Source: Porphyromonas sp. COT-239 OH1446
Lineage (GTDB): Bacteria > Bacteroidota > Bacteroidia > Bacteroidales > Porphyromonadaceae
Direction of reading: 5' to 3'
DNA: 64,000 nt
Assembly: GCF_000768875.1 (NCBI RefSeq)
Contig: NZ_JRAO01000027.1
Span: 1 to 64,000, forward strand
Both the position numbers and the translations under genes were made by a program. The notes under the pieces are model-generated. The model did not search any database. It was given only the letters and a program-made list of their open reading frames with translations, and was not told the origin of the DNA. Shown piece after piece: positions 9,788 through 18,818 of the stretch; within the stretch, counting starts at the first letter, position 1, and the number at the start of each line of letters is the position of its first letter.

Positions 9788-10858
9788 TCAGGGCTTCTCC
9801 CGAGGGCGAAGCCACAGATCGGCCAGCACGGGCAGGTGGTCGCTATAGCCCCCGAGGTAATGGTCGCCAGCATAGGTAGCCCGAGGGCGAAGCCTACCCA
9901 AGCGATCGGGGGCGAGGAGCTCAGGGCCAGCATAGATCCGAGCACTACCCTCTCGGTAACGCAAGCAGGAGGAGGGGGAGAGGAGGCTCTCGGAGATGAT
10001 GATTTGGTCGAAGAGATACCACACTCCCGAGAAGAAGTGAGTCCCTCTAGGGCCTGCCTCGGGGGCTTGAGAGAGGAGATTATAGAGCCGAGGTCCAGTG
10101 GTCGAGAGCGAGTCCTTCAACATGAGAGGGGGCTCAAGACTAGAGCCTAACACCTCTCGAAGCTCCACCTCCCTAGCCGTAGCATTGAGGTCTCCCATGA
10201 GCACAAAATGCTGCTCCTGACCCTTCCAAGCCTGATGGAGGCTATCGCAGAGCTCCCTAGTCCTAAGGGCTGCTGCCCTGCGCCTTGAGGCTGTGGCCCT
10301 ACGTCCCCCACGCCTGGAGGGCCAATGCATCGCAAAGACGTGCAAGATAGGCCCAGAGGACAAGGCGAAGGAAACCCGAAGGATATTGCGCGTCGGAGCT
10401 TCGCCTCGAGGCAAAGGGATCTCGTGCTCACTGCGCTCAAGCAAGCGAAGCAAAGGCTCTCGATAGAGCAGGGCAACGTCGATCCCTCGGGCGTCCGCCG
10501 AATGGGTCATCGTATAGCTATACCCCTGTCGCCCTAGGGCTGTGAAGGCTAGGAGATCATCGAGGCAACGCTCGCCCTCGACCTCCACGAGGCAGATGAG
10601 CCCAGGCCAATACTCCTGCGAGGCACGAGCGATCGTCTGGGCGATCTGACCGAGCTTGCGCCGATAGCGGGCGGAGGTCCACTGCTTACGGCCCTCGGGG
10701 GTGAACTCCTCGTCCCTCGTCTCAGGGTCGTCCTCTGTATCAAAAAGGTTCTCCACATTGTATGAGATGAGCCTCAGGAGGGAGAGCGAGTCCCGAACCT
10801 CAGCCCGAGCCTCGACGAGGGGGAGGAAGAGCAAGAGGAGAATCGCCTGGCGCAGCAT
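9788..10858 (-). CDS. secreted endonuclease/exonuclease/phosphatase family protein
   Basis: A 356-residue protein of the EEP fold, a superfamily of Mg-dependent phosphodiesterases that includes exonuclease III and DNase I. A hydrophobic signal peptide (MLRQAILLLLFLPLVEARA) points to export. Family motifs are SYNVENLF, LICLVEVEG, HVFAMHWPSRRGGR, VLMGDLNA and the final YSDHLPVLADL. An in-frame TTG four codons upstream could also be the start. Bacteroidota often carry such secreted proteins, and nucleic acid degradation for nutrition is possible, but the substrate is unknown. It lies 109 bp upstream of sufS on the same strand. Confidence 0.85.
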   Translation of the reverse strand: MLRQAILLLLFLPLVEARAEVRDSLSLLRLISYNVENLFDTEDDPETRDEEFTPEGRKQWTSARYRRKLGQIAQTIARASQEYWPGLICLVEVEGERCLDDLLAFTALGRQGYSYTMTHSADARGIDVALLYREPLLRLLERSEHEIPLPRGEAPTRNILRVSFALSSGPILHVFAMHWPSRRGGRRATASRRRAAALRTRELCDSLHQAWKGQEQHFVLMGDLNATAREVELREVLGSSLEPPLMLKDSLSTTGPRLYNLLSQAPEAGPRGTHFFSGVWYLFDQIIISESLLSPSSCLRYREGSARIYAGPELLAPDRLGRLRPRATYAGDHYLGGYSDHLPVLADLWLRPREKP

Positions 10859-10880
10859 ACAACAAACCAATAAGGCGGAG

Positions 10881-10925
10881 GATCGCCTACCGATGACGAA
10901 GCATATCCGTCTACGATAGGCGATC
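10881..10925 (-). terminator. hairpin after mdh
   Basis: gatcgccta at 10881-10889 pairs perfectly with taggcgatc at 10917-10925 around a 27-base loop. It lies 40 bases past the mdh stop on the minus strand. No T-run follows, so it may be a weak terminator or a processing hairpin. Confidence 0.45.
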
Positions 10926-10964
10926 TCTCGCTTGTGAAATGCTCCTAGAGCTGGGTCTCTCAGC

Positions 10965-11966
10965 CTAGAGGTTGGGATTTACGGTCTTCCAGTCTGCTAC
11001 GGCGGGGATGATGCCCATCGAGATCACCTCGTCGCGCATGTGCACCAGGTGATCATAGCTCTTCTTCAAGGCAACCAGTTCCTCCTGAGTACCCTTGAGG
11101 TCAGAGCTGTAGTGTACCCCATCCTTGTCGATGATGGTCTCCATACCCATGACCACATTGTCCATGCCTGGCAGCTGTACCATACAGCCTGCAGGCCAGT
11201 GGAAGGGCTTGCCTCCCATAGCTGCAGCAATCATCTCGATAGAGACATACGAAGGACTCTGGAAGGAAGAGCGTCCACGCAGCTTGATGATATTTGCCCC
11301 ACCTTGAGTAACACGCTTCTTGAGAGCCTCCCACTCCTCTGTGGGCAGCTTATCTGTACCGATCAATTTGCTCAAAGGCTCTCCGGAGATCGTAGCCGTA
11401 CTGGCGAAGACTGCCATAGCCTCACCATGACCGCCATAGGTGCGAGCCCCTACGACCTGGCTCTGCTGCACACCGAAGTGCTTGGCCAGCTCGCTCTGTA
11501 GGCGAGTAGAATCGAGGGCCGCGAGGGTAGTGAGCTGCGAAGGCTTAAGGCCTGAGTGGATCAGCGCAACAAGACCAGTAATGTCTGCAGGGTTGAAGAT
11601 GATCACCACGTGCTTGACATCGGGGCAATAGGTCTTAATGTCCTTACCGAGCTGAGCGGCGATCTCGCAATTGCCCTTGAGTAGATCCTCACGGGTCATC
11701 CCCTCCTTGCGAGGTGCACCACCAGAGGAGACGATGTACTTAGCCCCTGTCAGGGCCTCTTTGATGCAAGAGGTGAAGGTGAGGTTTAGGCCCTCGAAAC
11801 CGCAATGGCGGATTTCTTCAGCCACCCCTTCGAGCCCCTGCAAGAAGGGGTCATAGAGACAGATGTTAGGGGTGAGACGCATCATGGCAGCAGTCTGTGC
11901 CATGTTAGAGCCGATCATACCGCCGGCACCGACGATTGTCAGCTTGTCTTGAGAGATAAAGCTCAT
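10965..11966 (-). CDS. mdh: malate dehydrogenase
   Basis: A 333-residue NAD-dependent dehydrogenase of the lactate/malate dehydrogenase superfamily, converting malate and oxaloacetate. The Rossmann motif appears in LTIVGAGGMIGSNMAQTAAMM, the substrate-loop region in SSGGAPRKEGMTREDLLKGN, and the catalytic histidine is H180 in YGGHGEAM. The overall sequence resembles the Porphyromonas type rather than the shorter Bacteroides type; that is recollection, not alignment. The start MSFISQDKL at 11966 is chosen over an upstream in-frame ATG because family similarity begins there. A TATATTTG -7 box lies at 12039-12046. It is probably a single-gene unit in the reductive branch of the anaerobic TCA pathway. 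Confidence 0.92.
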   Translation of the reverse strand: MSFISQDKLTIVGAGGMIGSNMAQTAAMMRLTPNICLYDPFLQGLEGVAEEIRHCGFEGLNLTFTSCIKEALTGAKYIVSSGGAPRKEGMTREDLLKGNCEIAAQLGKDIKTYCPDVKHVVIIFNPADITGLVALIHSGLKPSQLTTLAALDSTRLQSELAKHFGVQQSQVVGARTYGGHGEAMAVFASTATISGEPLSKLIGTDKLPTEEWEALKKRVTQGGANIIKLRGRSSFQSPSYVSIEMIAAAMGGKPFHWPAGCMVQLPGMDNVVMGMETIIDKDGVHYSSDLKGTQEELVALKKSYDHLVHMRDEVISMGIIPAVADWKTVNPNL

Positions 11967-12038
11967 AATACTATATAGGTTATTGAGTGAATGTATCCAA
12001 CCTGTAGCTTCGGGCTTGATAGGGCGCGGAGCGACACA

Positions 12039-12046
12039 CAAATATA
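12039..12046 (-). promoter_or_regulatory. -7 promoter element for mdh
   Basis: Reads TATATTTG on the minus strand, a perfect TAnnTTTG box 73 bases upstream of the mdh start. The -33 box is not clear. From here to the tRNA terminator near 12264 I see nothing else certain, apart from another TATCTTTG on the minus strand at 12155-12162. Confidence 0.5.
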
Positions 12047-12263
12047 CCCTTTTTCTAGCCAAAGTGTACAGCTAGCATGGCAAAGCATGCAACGACACAC
12101 TCGATCCTGGTACAAAAAGATTACTCTCGAGTCTCTAGCAATGCCCTAGGGATACAAAGATAAGGCCCATGATAGAGCGACCGTGTCCTTTAGTTGTATT
12201 TGCTAGGCCCATAACAGCTCTACAGAGACGAATAAGAACAAGAGGGGAAGAGGGGGATAAAGG

Positions 12264-12295
12264 AAGAGGCACAATGCGTATGCACTGCGCCTCTT
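12264..12295 (-). terminator. terminator after tRNA-Ser/tRNA-Phe
   Basis: aagaggc at 12264-12270 pairs with gcctctt at 12289-12295, with a partly paired interior. It begins immediately after the 3' end of tRNA-Phe on the minus strand, where a T-rich stretch follows. Confidence 0.6.
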
Positions 12296-12296
12296 G

Positions 12297-12369
<73 letters not shown>

Positions 12370-12381
12370 TTGACCGTAAAG

Positions 12382-12468
12382 CGGAAGCGACGAGATTCGA
12401 ACTCGTGGTACGGTTACCCGTACGGCAGTTTAGCAAACTGCTGGTTTCAGCCACTCACCCACACTTCC
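12382..12468 (-). tRNA. tRNA-Ser (GCT)
   Basis: An 87-base class II tRNA on the minus strand with a long variable arm (gtacgggtaaccgtac). The anticodon loop tttgctaaa gives GCT, reading AGC and AGU serine codons. The acceptor pairs ggaagtg with cgcttcc. The CCA end is not encoded. A complete promoter lies 31 bases upstream. Confidence 0.97.
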
Positions 12469-12499
12469 GAGCTAGTCAGCTTCTTTGACTTAACGAGTG

Positions 12500-12529
12500 C
12501 AAAGATAGGCATTATTTTGATACCTGCAA
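12500..12529 (-). promoter_or_regulatory. promoter of the tRNA-Ser/tRNA-Phe unit
   Basis: On the minus strand: TTG at 12529-12527, a 19-base spacer, then TATCTTTG at 12507-12500. Both boxes and the spacing match the Bacteroidota housekeeping promoter. Confidence 0.8.
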
Positions 12530-12588
12530 TAGGCGGACGGTATTTTTATTATTTGACAAGAAAGAAGCCTGAGAGCTCGTAAGCGAGT

Positions 12589-12624
12589 TCCCCTGCCCTA
12601 CCTCTAGAGAGGCGGAGCAGGGGA
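12589..12624 (-). terminator. hairpin after the SusC/SusD pair
   Basis: tcccctgc at 12589-12596 pairs with gcagggga at 12617-12624, with a second inner stem cctct/agagg. It begins 42 bases past the susD stop on the minus strand. The following T content is modest, so termination strength is uncertain. Confidence 0.6.
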
Positions 12625-12665
12625 GACTCATCAAACGACTGATCTATCAGCCTAAGACAGGGGGC

Positions 12666-14216
12666 TTAGTAGCCCTTGTTTTGCTGACCAGCGAGGTTAG
12701 GATTGGTCTGCATATCTCTGTGAGGGATAGGCCAAGTAAAGCCGAAGTGGTCTGCAGGAATCTCTAGAGTTAGGCCAACCTGGCTAAGGAATGGCTTGCT
12801 AGCCTCCTGAGGGGCCGTTCTCTTCATAGGCATCTCCCAACGCTTGAGATCCCAGAGACGAGCTCCTTCGAAGGCGAACTCACGAGTACGCTCATCCTTG
12901 ATCTGAGTAAAGAGGGCATCGCCAGAGCCATCTACAGGATCAAGGCCACGAGAGGCCCTAAAGGTATTCAGATACTGCTTGGCGGCAGCCTCATTATTCG
13001 TTTTGTAAGCGGCCTCGGCAGCGATCATGTAAGCCTCAGCGATACGAAGTACGAGAGGATAGTTACGAGCATCAGGTTTAGCTCCCCAAAGAGGGTCAGC
13101 AGTCGTTGCTGCCAAAGCTAAGTTACCTCGGTACTTGGATACAATCACAACCTCTCCAGCGGGGAATACGTTGGGGCTCACATGCACCTTCTCACTCTTA
13201 TTGAAATAGACCCACTTGCGCAAATCCTTGTCCTCGAAGAGATCGATTATGCCCTTTGTAGGGAACCAGTCTGGCTGACAGGCTCGGTAAGCTGCATCAC
13301 CCTTACCAAGGGTAATAGCAACGAAGTAGCTACCAACACCAGGAGGAAGCTCCTTCTCATCATCCTTGTTTACATACAAGCGCAGGATATCCTCAGTACT
13401 TTTATCAGAGAACCACATTCCCTCGAAACTGCTCTCAGCAGGAGCAACGAGAGGATAACGCCCACTCTTGATCAATGCCTCAGCTGCCTGAAGAGCCTTG
13501 GGATAATCACGCATCTGCAGGTAAACACGGGCCTCAAGAGCCGCCAGAGCATCTCCATTCATAGTCATAGAGCCAGGCTTACCAACAGGCTTTCCAGCCT
13601 TAGCAAACAGAGCCTTAGCCTCGGCAATATCCTTAAAGATCTGCTCATAAACCTGCTGCTGTGTCGCACGAGAAGGACGATCGTCGACGTTATAGGTCAA
13701 CACCAAGGGCACACAGAGCTCCGTAGCCGCTGTGGCTGGGTTGTACAGAGGGGCGAAGCGCTTAGCCAGCTCGGCATAGTAGTAGGCTCTCACAAAATGA
13801 GCATCGGCAACATAGCTGGCCAGAGCCTTCTCCGCAGCCTCTCCATTAGCCTTAATTGAGGAGATCAACGTAAGGAATTCGTTGACATTCTTCAAATTAC
13901 TGTAGTAAGAGGCATATATATCGCTCACCTCTCTAGTATCAGACTTAACTCCCCAGGTGTACAACACACCATCCCTATTACCAAAGGTTGAAGAGGGAGA
14001 GACCATATCAGCCTGATAGTCGCTAAGCCTGATGAAAGAGCCATAAACAGCACCTCGAAGCTGAGCTCGAATATTGGCATTCCAGTAGCGAGCATCCTCT
14101 ACAGAAGTAAGGGATTTTTCCTTAGCAATACTCTTGTGAGGGAATCTATCAAGATTACAAGAGGCTACACCCAGGAGAAGAGCCGCCGCAACGGGCAATA
14201 TCTTTATTCTTTTCAT
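12666..14216 (-). CDS. RagB/SusD family nutrient-binding lipoprotein
   Basis: A 516-residue surface lipoprotein of the SusD/RagB family, which caps the matching SusC channel and binds the imported nutrient. The signal peptide ends in a lipobox at C20 (GVASCN). The N-terminal helical TPR-like region includes YYAELAKRFAPLYN, and the C-terminus has the conserved FAFEGARLWDLKRWEMP and FTWPIPHRDMQTNPNLAGQQNKGY ending. It starts 27 bp behind the SusC gene. No glycosidase, protease or sigma/anti-sigma pair lies beside it, so the substrate is unknown; glycans and peptides are both possible. Confidence 0.93.
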   Translation of the reverse strand: MKRIKILPVAAALLLGVASCNLDRFPHKSIAKEKSLTSVEDARYWNANIRAQLRGAVYGSFIRLSDYQADMVSPSSTFGNRDGVLYTWGVKSDTREVSDIYASYYSNLKNVNEFLTLISSIKANGEAAEKALASYVADAHFVRAYYYAELAKRFAPLYNPATAATELCVPLVLTYNVDDRPSRATQQQVYEQIFKDIAEAKALFAKAGKPVGKPGSMTMNGDALAALEARVYLQMRDYPKALQAAEALIKSGRYPLVAPAESSFEGMWFSDKSTEDILRLYVNKDDEKELPPGVGSYFVAITLGKGDAAYRACQPDWFPTKGIIDLFEDKDLRKWVYFNKSEKVHVSPNVFPAGEVVIVSKYRGNLALAATTADPLWGAKPDARNYPLVLRIAEAYMIAAEAAYKTNNEAAAKQYLNTFRASRGLDPVDGSGDALFTQIKDERTREFAFEGARLWDLKRWEMPMKRTAPQEASKPFLSQVGLTLEIPADHFGFTWPIPHRDMQTNPNLAGQQNKGY

Positions 14217-14243
14217 TTCCTTGAATTTATATGGGTAAGAAAC

Positions 14244-17234
14244 TTAGAGGCCAAGCTCTAGACCGACAGACATCTGCTTAGTATTGGGGTTACCACCAAT
14301 AACTAGGTTTGAGTTAGGTTCGGGGTCAGAGCCACTAAACTTCGTAAAGGTCAAGAGATTTCGACCAGTAACATATACCTTGACAGACTTGAAGAAGTTC
14401 TGCTTAGCCAGCACAGACTTAGGCATCTGATATCCGATAGTCAAGTTCTTCAAACGCATGAAGGATGCATCCTCAAGCATACGGGTATCAAACTCCATGA
14501 AGCGATTTCTTCCGAGCTTAACGATAGCTTCAACTGAGGGGAGCTGCACGATATCGCCCTTTTTCTTCCAGAAGTTTGCAGCGGCACGAGACACGTTACC
14601 ATCATTGGCGAATAGCAGAGCATTCTCAGAGAAGAAGCGGTCATTGTTGATTAGGTGCTTACCCAAAGCGAAGGTAAAGTCAGCATTGAGATAGAGCCCC
14701 TTGTAGTCAAGATTGAAGCCCCAACCGCCAGTTACAGGAGCATAACGAGCAACACCAGTATTTTGGTTAAGGTTAGGACTCATATTGCTAGTAATCCTAT
14801 TTGGATCCTTAGTGGTGATGTCTACATTATCTCCAGGGAGATACCACTCTGGATAACCTGTCTCTGGATTCACCTGCTTGAAGATTGGGTAGTAGAACAT
14901 CAGAGGCTTACCCACCACATAGGCAACACCGGTATTGGCAATCTCCCAGCGATCACGCCCCTGGAAGAGGGAGAGTACCTTGTCCTTGTTGTAGTTGAAA
15001 TTGAAGTAAGCAGCCATGTTGAGGCCATCCTTACTCTTGAGGATATTAGCATCCAACCTCAAGTCTATACCACGATTCTGATAAGAACCTACGTTAGACA
15101 TCACAGTAGATACCCCTGTTGTGTAGGGGACAGGAACGTCCATAAGCATATCCGTAGTTACTCGGTTATAGAGCTCGAGGTTCACACCGAGGAAGTCAAG
15201 CATACGGAGACTGATCCCTAGAGTAGTCTTGGCCTGATTCTCCCAAGTCAGTTTTTGGTTACCGGAATTACCGATTCCCCAACCCGTTACACCACCATAC
15301 TGAGTAGAAGCTACAGATGTAGCGATGTAGTCATATGGGCCTACACCGGCGTTACCCGAAGTACCGTGAGAGAGCTTAAGGGTTGCATCATCCAACCAGC
15401 TCGCATCCTTGAGGAAGTTTTCCTGCTTCATCTTCCACATCAGACCGACAGACCAGAACTGTCCGTTGCGCACGTCTGGATGGAAGCGAGAGGAGGCATC
15501 GTTACGCAGGGTAACGTCGAGGAAGTAACGATTCAAGTAGTCATAGGAGAAGCGTCCAAAGAAAGATAGGAAGGCATACTCCGACTTACTCTCATTAAGG
15601 TTCTTCTCCTTCGTTACAGCGGAGAGCATCAGGATACGGTCGTCAACGATACCGATCCCTGAGGCTGAGAAGCCCTGGTCATTGGACTCGATGTACTCAT
15701 GAGCAGCAAGTAGGGTGAAGTTATGCTTGTCAGCAAGAGAGAACTTGTACTCAGCAGTGTTGGAGAAAGTCCAGTTAGCAGAGCGTCCGAAGCTCAAGCT
15801 TCTACTACCATTACCTTTTGCCTGAAAATGAGAAGGCTTACGAGAAGCATCCGCAAGATCATCCGACAAGTCCATCCCTGCGGTGGCACTCAAAGTGAGG
15901 TTTTTGATGGGCTTGAGGATAACGTTAGCCACAGAGCTCACATTGAGAGACGTCGAGCGACTAGGCAGCATATCAGCCACATAGTTAATGTCAGCGATAC
16001 CTACATTGGGGATAACCTCTCCGTAGTAAGGATTGCCATCCTTATCATAGGGGGTATAGTAAGGCAGAGTCGTATGCCCCAGCCCCCCATAGAGGCTATT
16101 ACGGTTACCGAAGGTTGAGCGGCTGATATCGTAGGTAACAGAGGTCTTGAGACCGAAAGAGATGTAATCGTTGAGCGAAGAATTCAGATTGACTCTCATG
16201 TTGAACCTATCATACGAAGAGCGTGGACGCAGACCTGCAGAGGAGTGAAGCCCCCCAGAGATGTAATAGTTAGTACGACCACCACCTCCAGAGATTGCCA
16301 CGTCTGCATCATAAGTGGGAGCAGAATCTCGGTAGAAATACTTGTACCACTTAAAGTCATGAGGGAAAGCCTTACGATGCTTGGCCAAATCTTCTTCTGT
16401 GGCGAAGCCCTTCAGCCCCATAGAGAAGTACAGCTGACGAAGTTCCTCAGCATTCATCATGCTCTCGAAGTAGTCTGTATTGGCCAGACTAGAGGCTCCA
16501 TACTTACCTCGCACGGTGATGGAGGCACGCTCCCCAACGGCACCCTTCTTCGTGGTGATGTAGATCACCCCATTGGCTGCGCGAGCACCGTAGATCGAGG
16601 TAGCGGAGGCGTCCTTGAGCACCTGTACGTTCTCGAAGTCGTTCTGGTTCATGCCCATAACAGTCCCTGCACTTACGGGGATACCATCGAGGATGTAGAG
16701 CGGAGCACTAGAAAGGCTAGAGAGCGTACCAGTACCATGCAGCTGAACAGATGAGAGCTGAGATGGTTCCCCAGATCCAGTGAATACCTGTAGACCAGCT
16801 ACCTTACCCTGTAGAGCATCGAAGACGTTGGGCACAGGCTTGTCCTGAATGGTCTTGCTACTCACCTTGACGATCGAGGCCGTGGTATTGGCAATGGATT
16901 TTGCACTACCGTAGCCACTGATCACCAGCTCAACCAGTTCTGAGGTATCGCCCAGCAAGATGATACGCATCTCAGGCTTGATGGGGACTTCCTGGGTCTT
17001 GAAGCCGACGAAAGAGACCACGAGGGTTTTGGCATTGGTGGGCACATTCTTGAAGAGGAAACGCCCCTCAAGGTCTGTACTCATACCGAGCGTAGTGCCC
17101 TTGACTCGGACAGACGCACCGATTACGGGCTGATTGTCATCGGCAGAAATGACCACACCACGCACAGTCCGCTGCGCCAAGGCAACCCCTACCGTTAGGA
17201 TAAGGCTCGCCATAAAGAGTGTAAATCTTCTCAT
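14244..17234 (-). CDS. SusC/RagA family TonB-dependent outer-membrane transporter
   Basis: A 996-residue TonB-dependent transporter. A signal peptide (1-20) is followed by a carboxypeptidase-regulatory-like domain (RGVVISADDNQPVIGASVRV). Then comes the plug, with VFDALQGKVAGLQV and the family signature VLKDASATSIYGARAANGVI, and a C-terminal beta-barrel ending in MSVGLELGL. It forms the energy-dependent import channel partner of the SusD protein that follows. A strong promoter lies at 17436-17466, leaving a leader of about 200 bases. G+C is visibly lower than in the housekeeping genes nearby, as is also true of the second Sus locus. Confidence 0.95.
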   Translation of the reverse strand: MRRFTLFMASLILTVGVALAQRTVRGVVISADDNQPVIGASVRVKGTTLGMSTDLEGRFLFKNVPTNAKTLVVSFVGFKTQEVPIKPEMRIILLGDTSELVELVISGYGSAKSIANTTASIVKVSSKTIQDKPVPNVFDALQGKVAGLQVFTGSGEPSQLSSVQLHGTGTLSSLSSAPLYILDGIPVSAGTVMGMNQNDFENVQVLKDASATSIYGARAANGVIYITTKKGAVGERASITVRGKYGASSLANTDYFESMMNAEELRQLYFSMGLKGFATEEDLAKHRKAFPHDFKWYKYFYRDSAPTYDADVAISGGGGRTNYYISGGLHSSAGLRPRSSYDRFNMRVNLNSSLNDYISFGLKTSVTYDISRSTFGNRNSLYGGLGHTTLPYYTPYDKDGNPYYGEVIPNVGIADINYVADMLPSRSTSLNVSSVANVILKPIKNLTLSATAGMDLSDDLADASRKPSHFQAKGNGSRSLSFGRSANWTFSNTAEYKFSLADKHNFTLLAAHEYIESNDQGFSASGIGIVDDRILMLSAVTKEKNLNESKSEYAFLSFFGRFSYDYLNRYFLDVTLRNDASSRFHPDVRNGQFWSVGLMWKMKQENFLKDASWLDDATLKLSHGTSGNAGVGPYDYIATSVASTQYGGVTGWGIGNSGNQKLTWENQAKTTLGISLRMLDFLGVNLELYNRVTTDMLMDVPVPYTTGVSTVMSNVGSYQNRGIDLRLDANILKSKDGLNMAAYFNFNYNKDKVLSLFQGRDRWEIANTGVAYVVGKPLMFYYPIFKQVNPETGYPEWYLPGDNVDITTKDPNRITSNMSPNLNQNTGVARYAPVTGGWGFNLDYKGLYLNADFTFALGKHLINNDRFFSENALLFANDGNVSRAAANFWKKKGDIVQLPSVEAIVKLGRNRFMEFDTRMLEDASFMRLKNLTIGYQMPKSVLAKQNFFKSVKVYVTGRNLLTFTKFSGSDPEPNSNLVIGGNPNTKQMSVGLELGL

Positions 17235-17430
17235 TCTCTTAATAATTTAGTGAATTAATGAATAGCTTATACTTCTTTTCGTTACTTAACCCGAGGCACT
17301 GCCCCTGCTCATTCCCCAAGGCTAGGACACTCAACCCACACAATGCAATGTTAAGAGTCGCATGCCACTAATTTAGGTGTCTAAATGAGGATAGAGAGGC
17401 CAAGAAATAAAGTTCAAATAGAATATATCC
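17235..17430 (-). other. long 5' leader of the first susC gene
   Basis: About 195 untranslated bases lie between the inferred transcription start and the susC ATG. The leader has a G-rich central part (cctagccttgggg, gcaggggcagtgcctcggg) between AT-rich ends. I could not match it to a riboswitch class by eye, and no dominant stem is obvious. The stretch from here to about 17770 otherwise holds only the promoter. Confidence 0.4.
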
Positions 17431-17435
17431 TGCAC

Positions 17436-17466
17436 CAAAGATAGAGGGTTATATTTAGAAAAACAA
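17436..17466 (-). promoter_or_regulatory. promoter of the first SusC/SusD operon
   Basis: On the minus strand: TTG at 17466-17464, a 20-base spacer, then TATCTTTG at 17443-17436. This is a full match to the Bacteroidota consensus. Confidence 0.8.
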
Positions 17467-17770
17467 CTCCGAGGCTATTTTTTTATCCCAAAGACTTCTT
17501 AATAGAGCTAAGACGGGCGAGGGTAAATAAATCTTAGGAGTAATAAAAGCCTTATAAGAGCAAAAGGAGGGATAAAAGGTCTGTTTTCTGCAAAGAAAGA
17601 TAATATATCGTCCTCCCACAGAGCTTTCCTTCGGCTCAAAAAGTATAGTCCTATCGTCCGGGCAGACATCCATCCTTAATCGAGGTTGATCAGGCAGAGG
17701 ATAGCTACAGGGGACAAAGAAGGTCTCTGGCACTCAACACCCCCTCAAAAAAGGTCTCACGAGGAGACAA

Positions 17771-17861
17771 AAAAAGATCCTAATAGGATCTCGAGTGAGG
17801 CCCTACTTATACCTCGAGTGAGGTCCTATCTAAGCCTCAAGAGAGATGGTATCGAGACCTC
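17771..17861 (-). repeat. 23-bp repeat array B
   Basis: Units run on the minus strand. Two clear 23-bp units occupy 17816-17838 and 17793-17815, with the GAG start, A at 8 and TAGG at 11-14. A more diverged unit precedes them at 17839-17861, and a 22-base one follows at 17771-17792. The array lies between the divergent susC promoter and the SDR gene, and no terminator hairpin is next to it. Decayed similarity may continue to about 17910. Confidence 0.75.
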
Positions 17862-18058
17862 AAGCGGGGTCGTAGATAGCGTTTCGATCGAAATCCGACT
17901 GAGAGCACAACCAAACAACTAAGAGGATCATGACCGAGAAACAACACCAAGACGAAGGGAGCAACAAGGTCAAATCGTTATCTTTGTCCCAAGCGTTCCC
18001 CCTGCCACTAGACATAAGAGATGGAGAGGAGAGCCATAACGATCATAAGCGAGAGACA

Positions 18059-18790
18059 ATGAAAAGAATAATCATCATGGGTGCGAGCTCGGGCATCGGG
18101 CTCGAGGTAGCTCGTCTGTACATAGAGCGAGGCTACTGCGTCGGGGTATGTGCACGCCGACTAGAACCCCTCGAGCAGCTACGCAGCCTAGCCCCCGAGC
18201 GTGTGTACATACGACATATAGACGTCTGCTCGGACAATGCCCCCCAAGAGCTCGGACAACTGATAGAGGAGATGGGTGGGCTAGACATCTACCTGCACAG
18301 CTCAGGGGTCGGCTGGCAAAGCCTCAGCCTCTCGGAGGAGACCTCTCGAGAGACCCTCGAGGTCAATGCCGTGGGCTTCACCCGTATGATAGACTATGTC
18401 TTCGAATATTTTGCTCGTCGAGGAAGGGGGCAGCTCTGCGCCATTACCTCCATCGCTGGCACTCGAGGCCTAGGCCCTGCTGCGGTCTACTCAGCCAGCA
18501 AGGCCTACCAGGCCTGCTACCTACAGGCTCTGAGCCAACTGCTTCGGATCAGAGAGCTCCCGGAGGTGCAGATCACAGAGATACGCCCTGGCTTCGTAGA
18601 CACACCACTACTGAGTGGAGGGGGGCATTACCCGATGCTCATGCGAGCAGAGGTTGTTGCCCAAACAATCGTGCAGGCCATCAATCGAGGCGAGCGTGTC
18701 CGCACGATTGACTGGCGATACCGCATCTTGGTAGGCCTATGGAGGCTCGTACCTCGAGTGCTTTGGGAGCGTATCGCCCTCTCCTTTTGA
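18059..18790 (+). CDS. SDR family NAD(P)-dependent oxidoreductase
   Basis: A 243-residue short-chain dehydrogenase. The nucleotide-binding motif GASSGIG is near the start, and LHSSGVG stands in the place of the NAG motif. The catalytic serine lies in ITSIAGTRG, and the YxxxK pair is Y144/K148 in YSASK. The substrate is unknown. The ATG at 18059 is chosen because the Rossmann strand begins directly after it; the open frame upstream runs through repeat-like sequence. It leads a plus-strand cluster, with the secreted protease gene 28 bp behind it. Confidence 0.9.
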   Translation: MKRIIIMGASSGIGLEVARLYIERGYCVGVCARRLEPLEQLRSLAPERVYIRHIDVCSDNAPQELGQLIEEMGGLDIYLHSSGVGWQSLSLSEETSRETLEVNAVGFTRMIDYVFEYFARRGRGQLCAITSIAGTRGLGPAAVYSASKAYQACYLQALSQLLRIRELPEVQITEIRPGFVDTPLLSGGGHYPMLMRAEVVAQTIVQAINRGERVRTIDWRYRILVGLWRLVPRVLWERIALSF

Positions 18791-18818
18791 CCCGGAAGCA
18801 CACGTCCGATCTCTTAGC

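Noticed and set aside
9679-9945. N-terminal extension of sufS by 89 codons
   Set aside because: The extension overlaps the EEP gene and does not resemble any SufS; the internal ATG gives normal length.
12666-17234. Horizontal transfer of the first SusC/SusD locus because of lower G+C
   Set aside because: Both Sus loci share the lower G+C, no mobile genes or flanking repeats are seen, and codon choice in highly expressed outer-membrane proteins could explain it.
17235-17430. Riboswitch in the first susC leader
   Set aside because: The length would allow one, but I could not recognise the conserved core of the cobalamin, TPP, SAM or FMN classes.
17455-17733. 92-codon open frame on the minus strand
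   Set aside because: Its end overlaps the promoter of the first susC gene, composition is not protein-like, and no domain is recognised.
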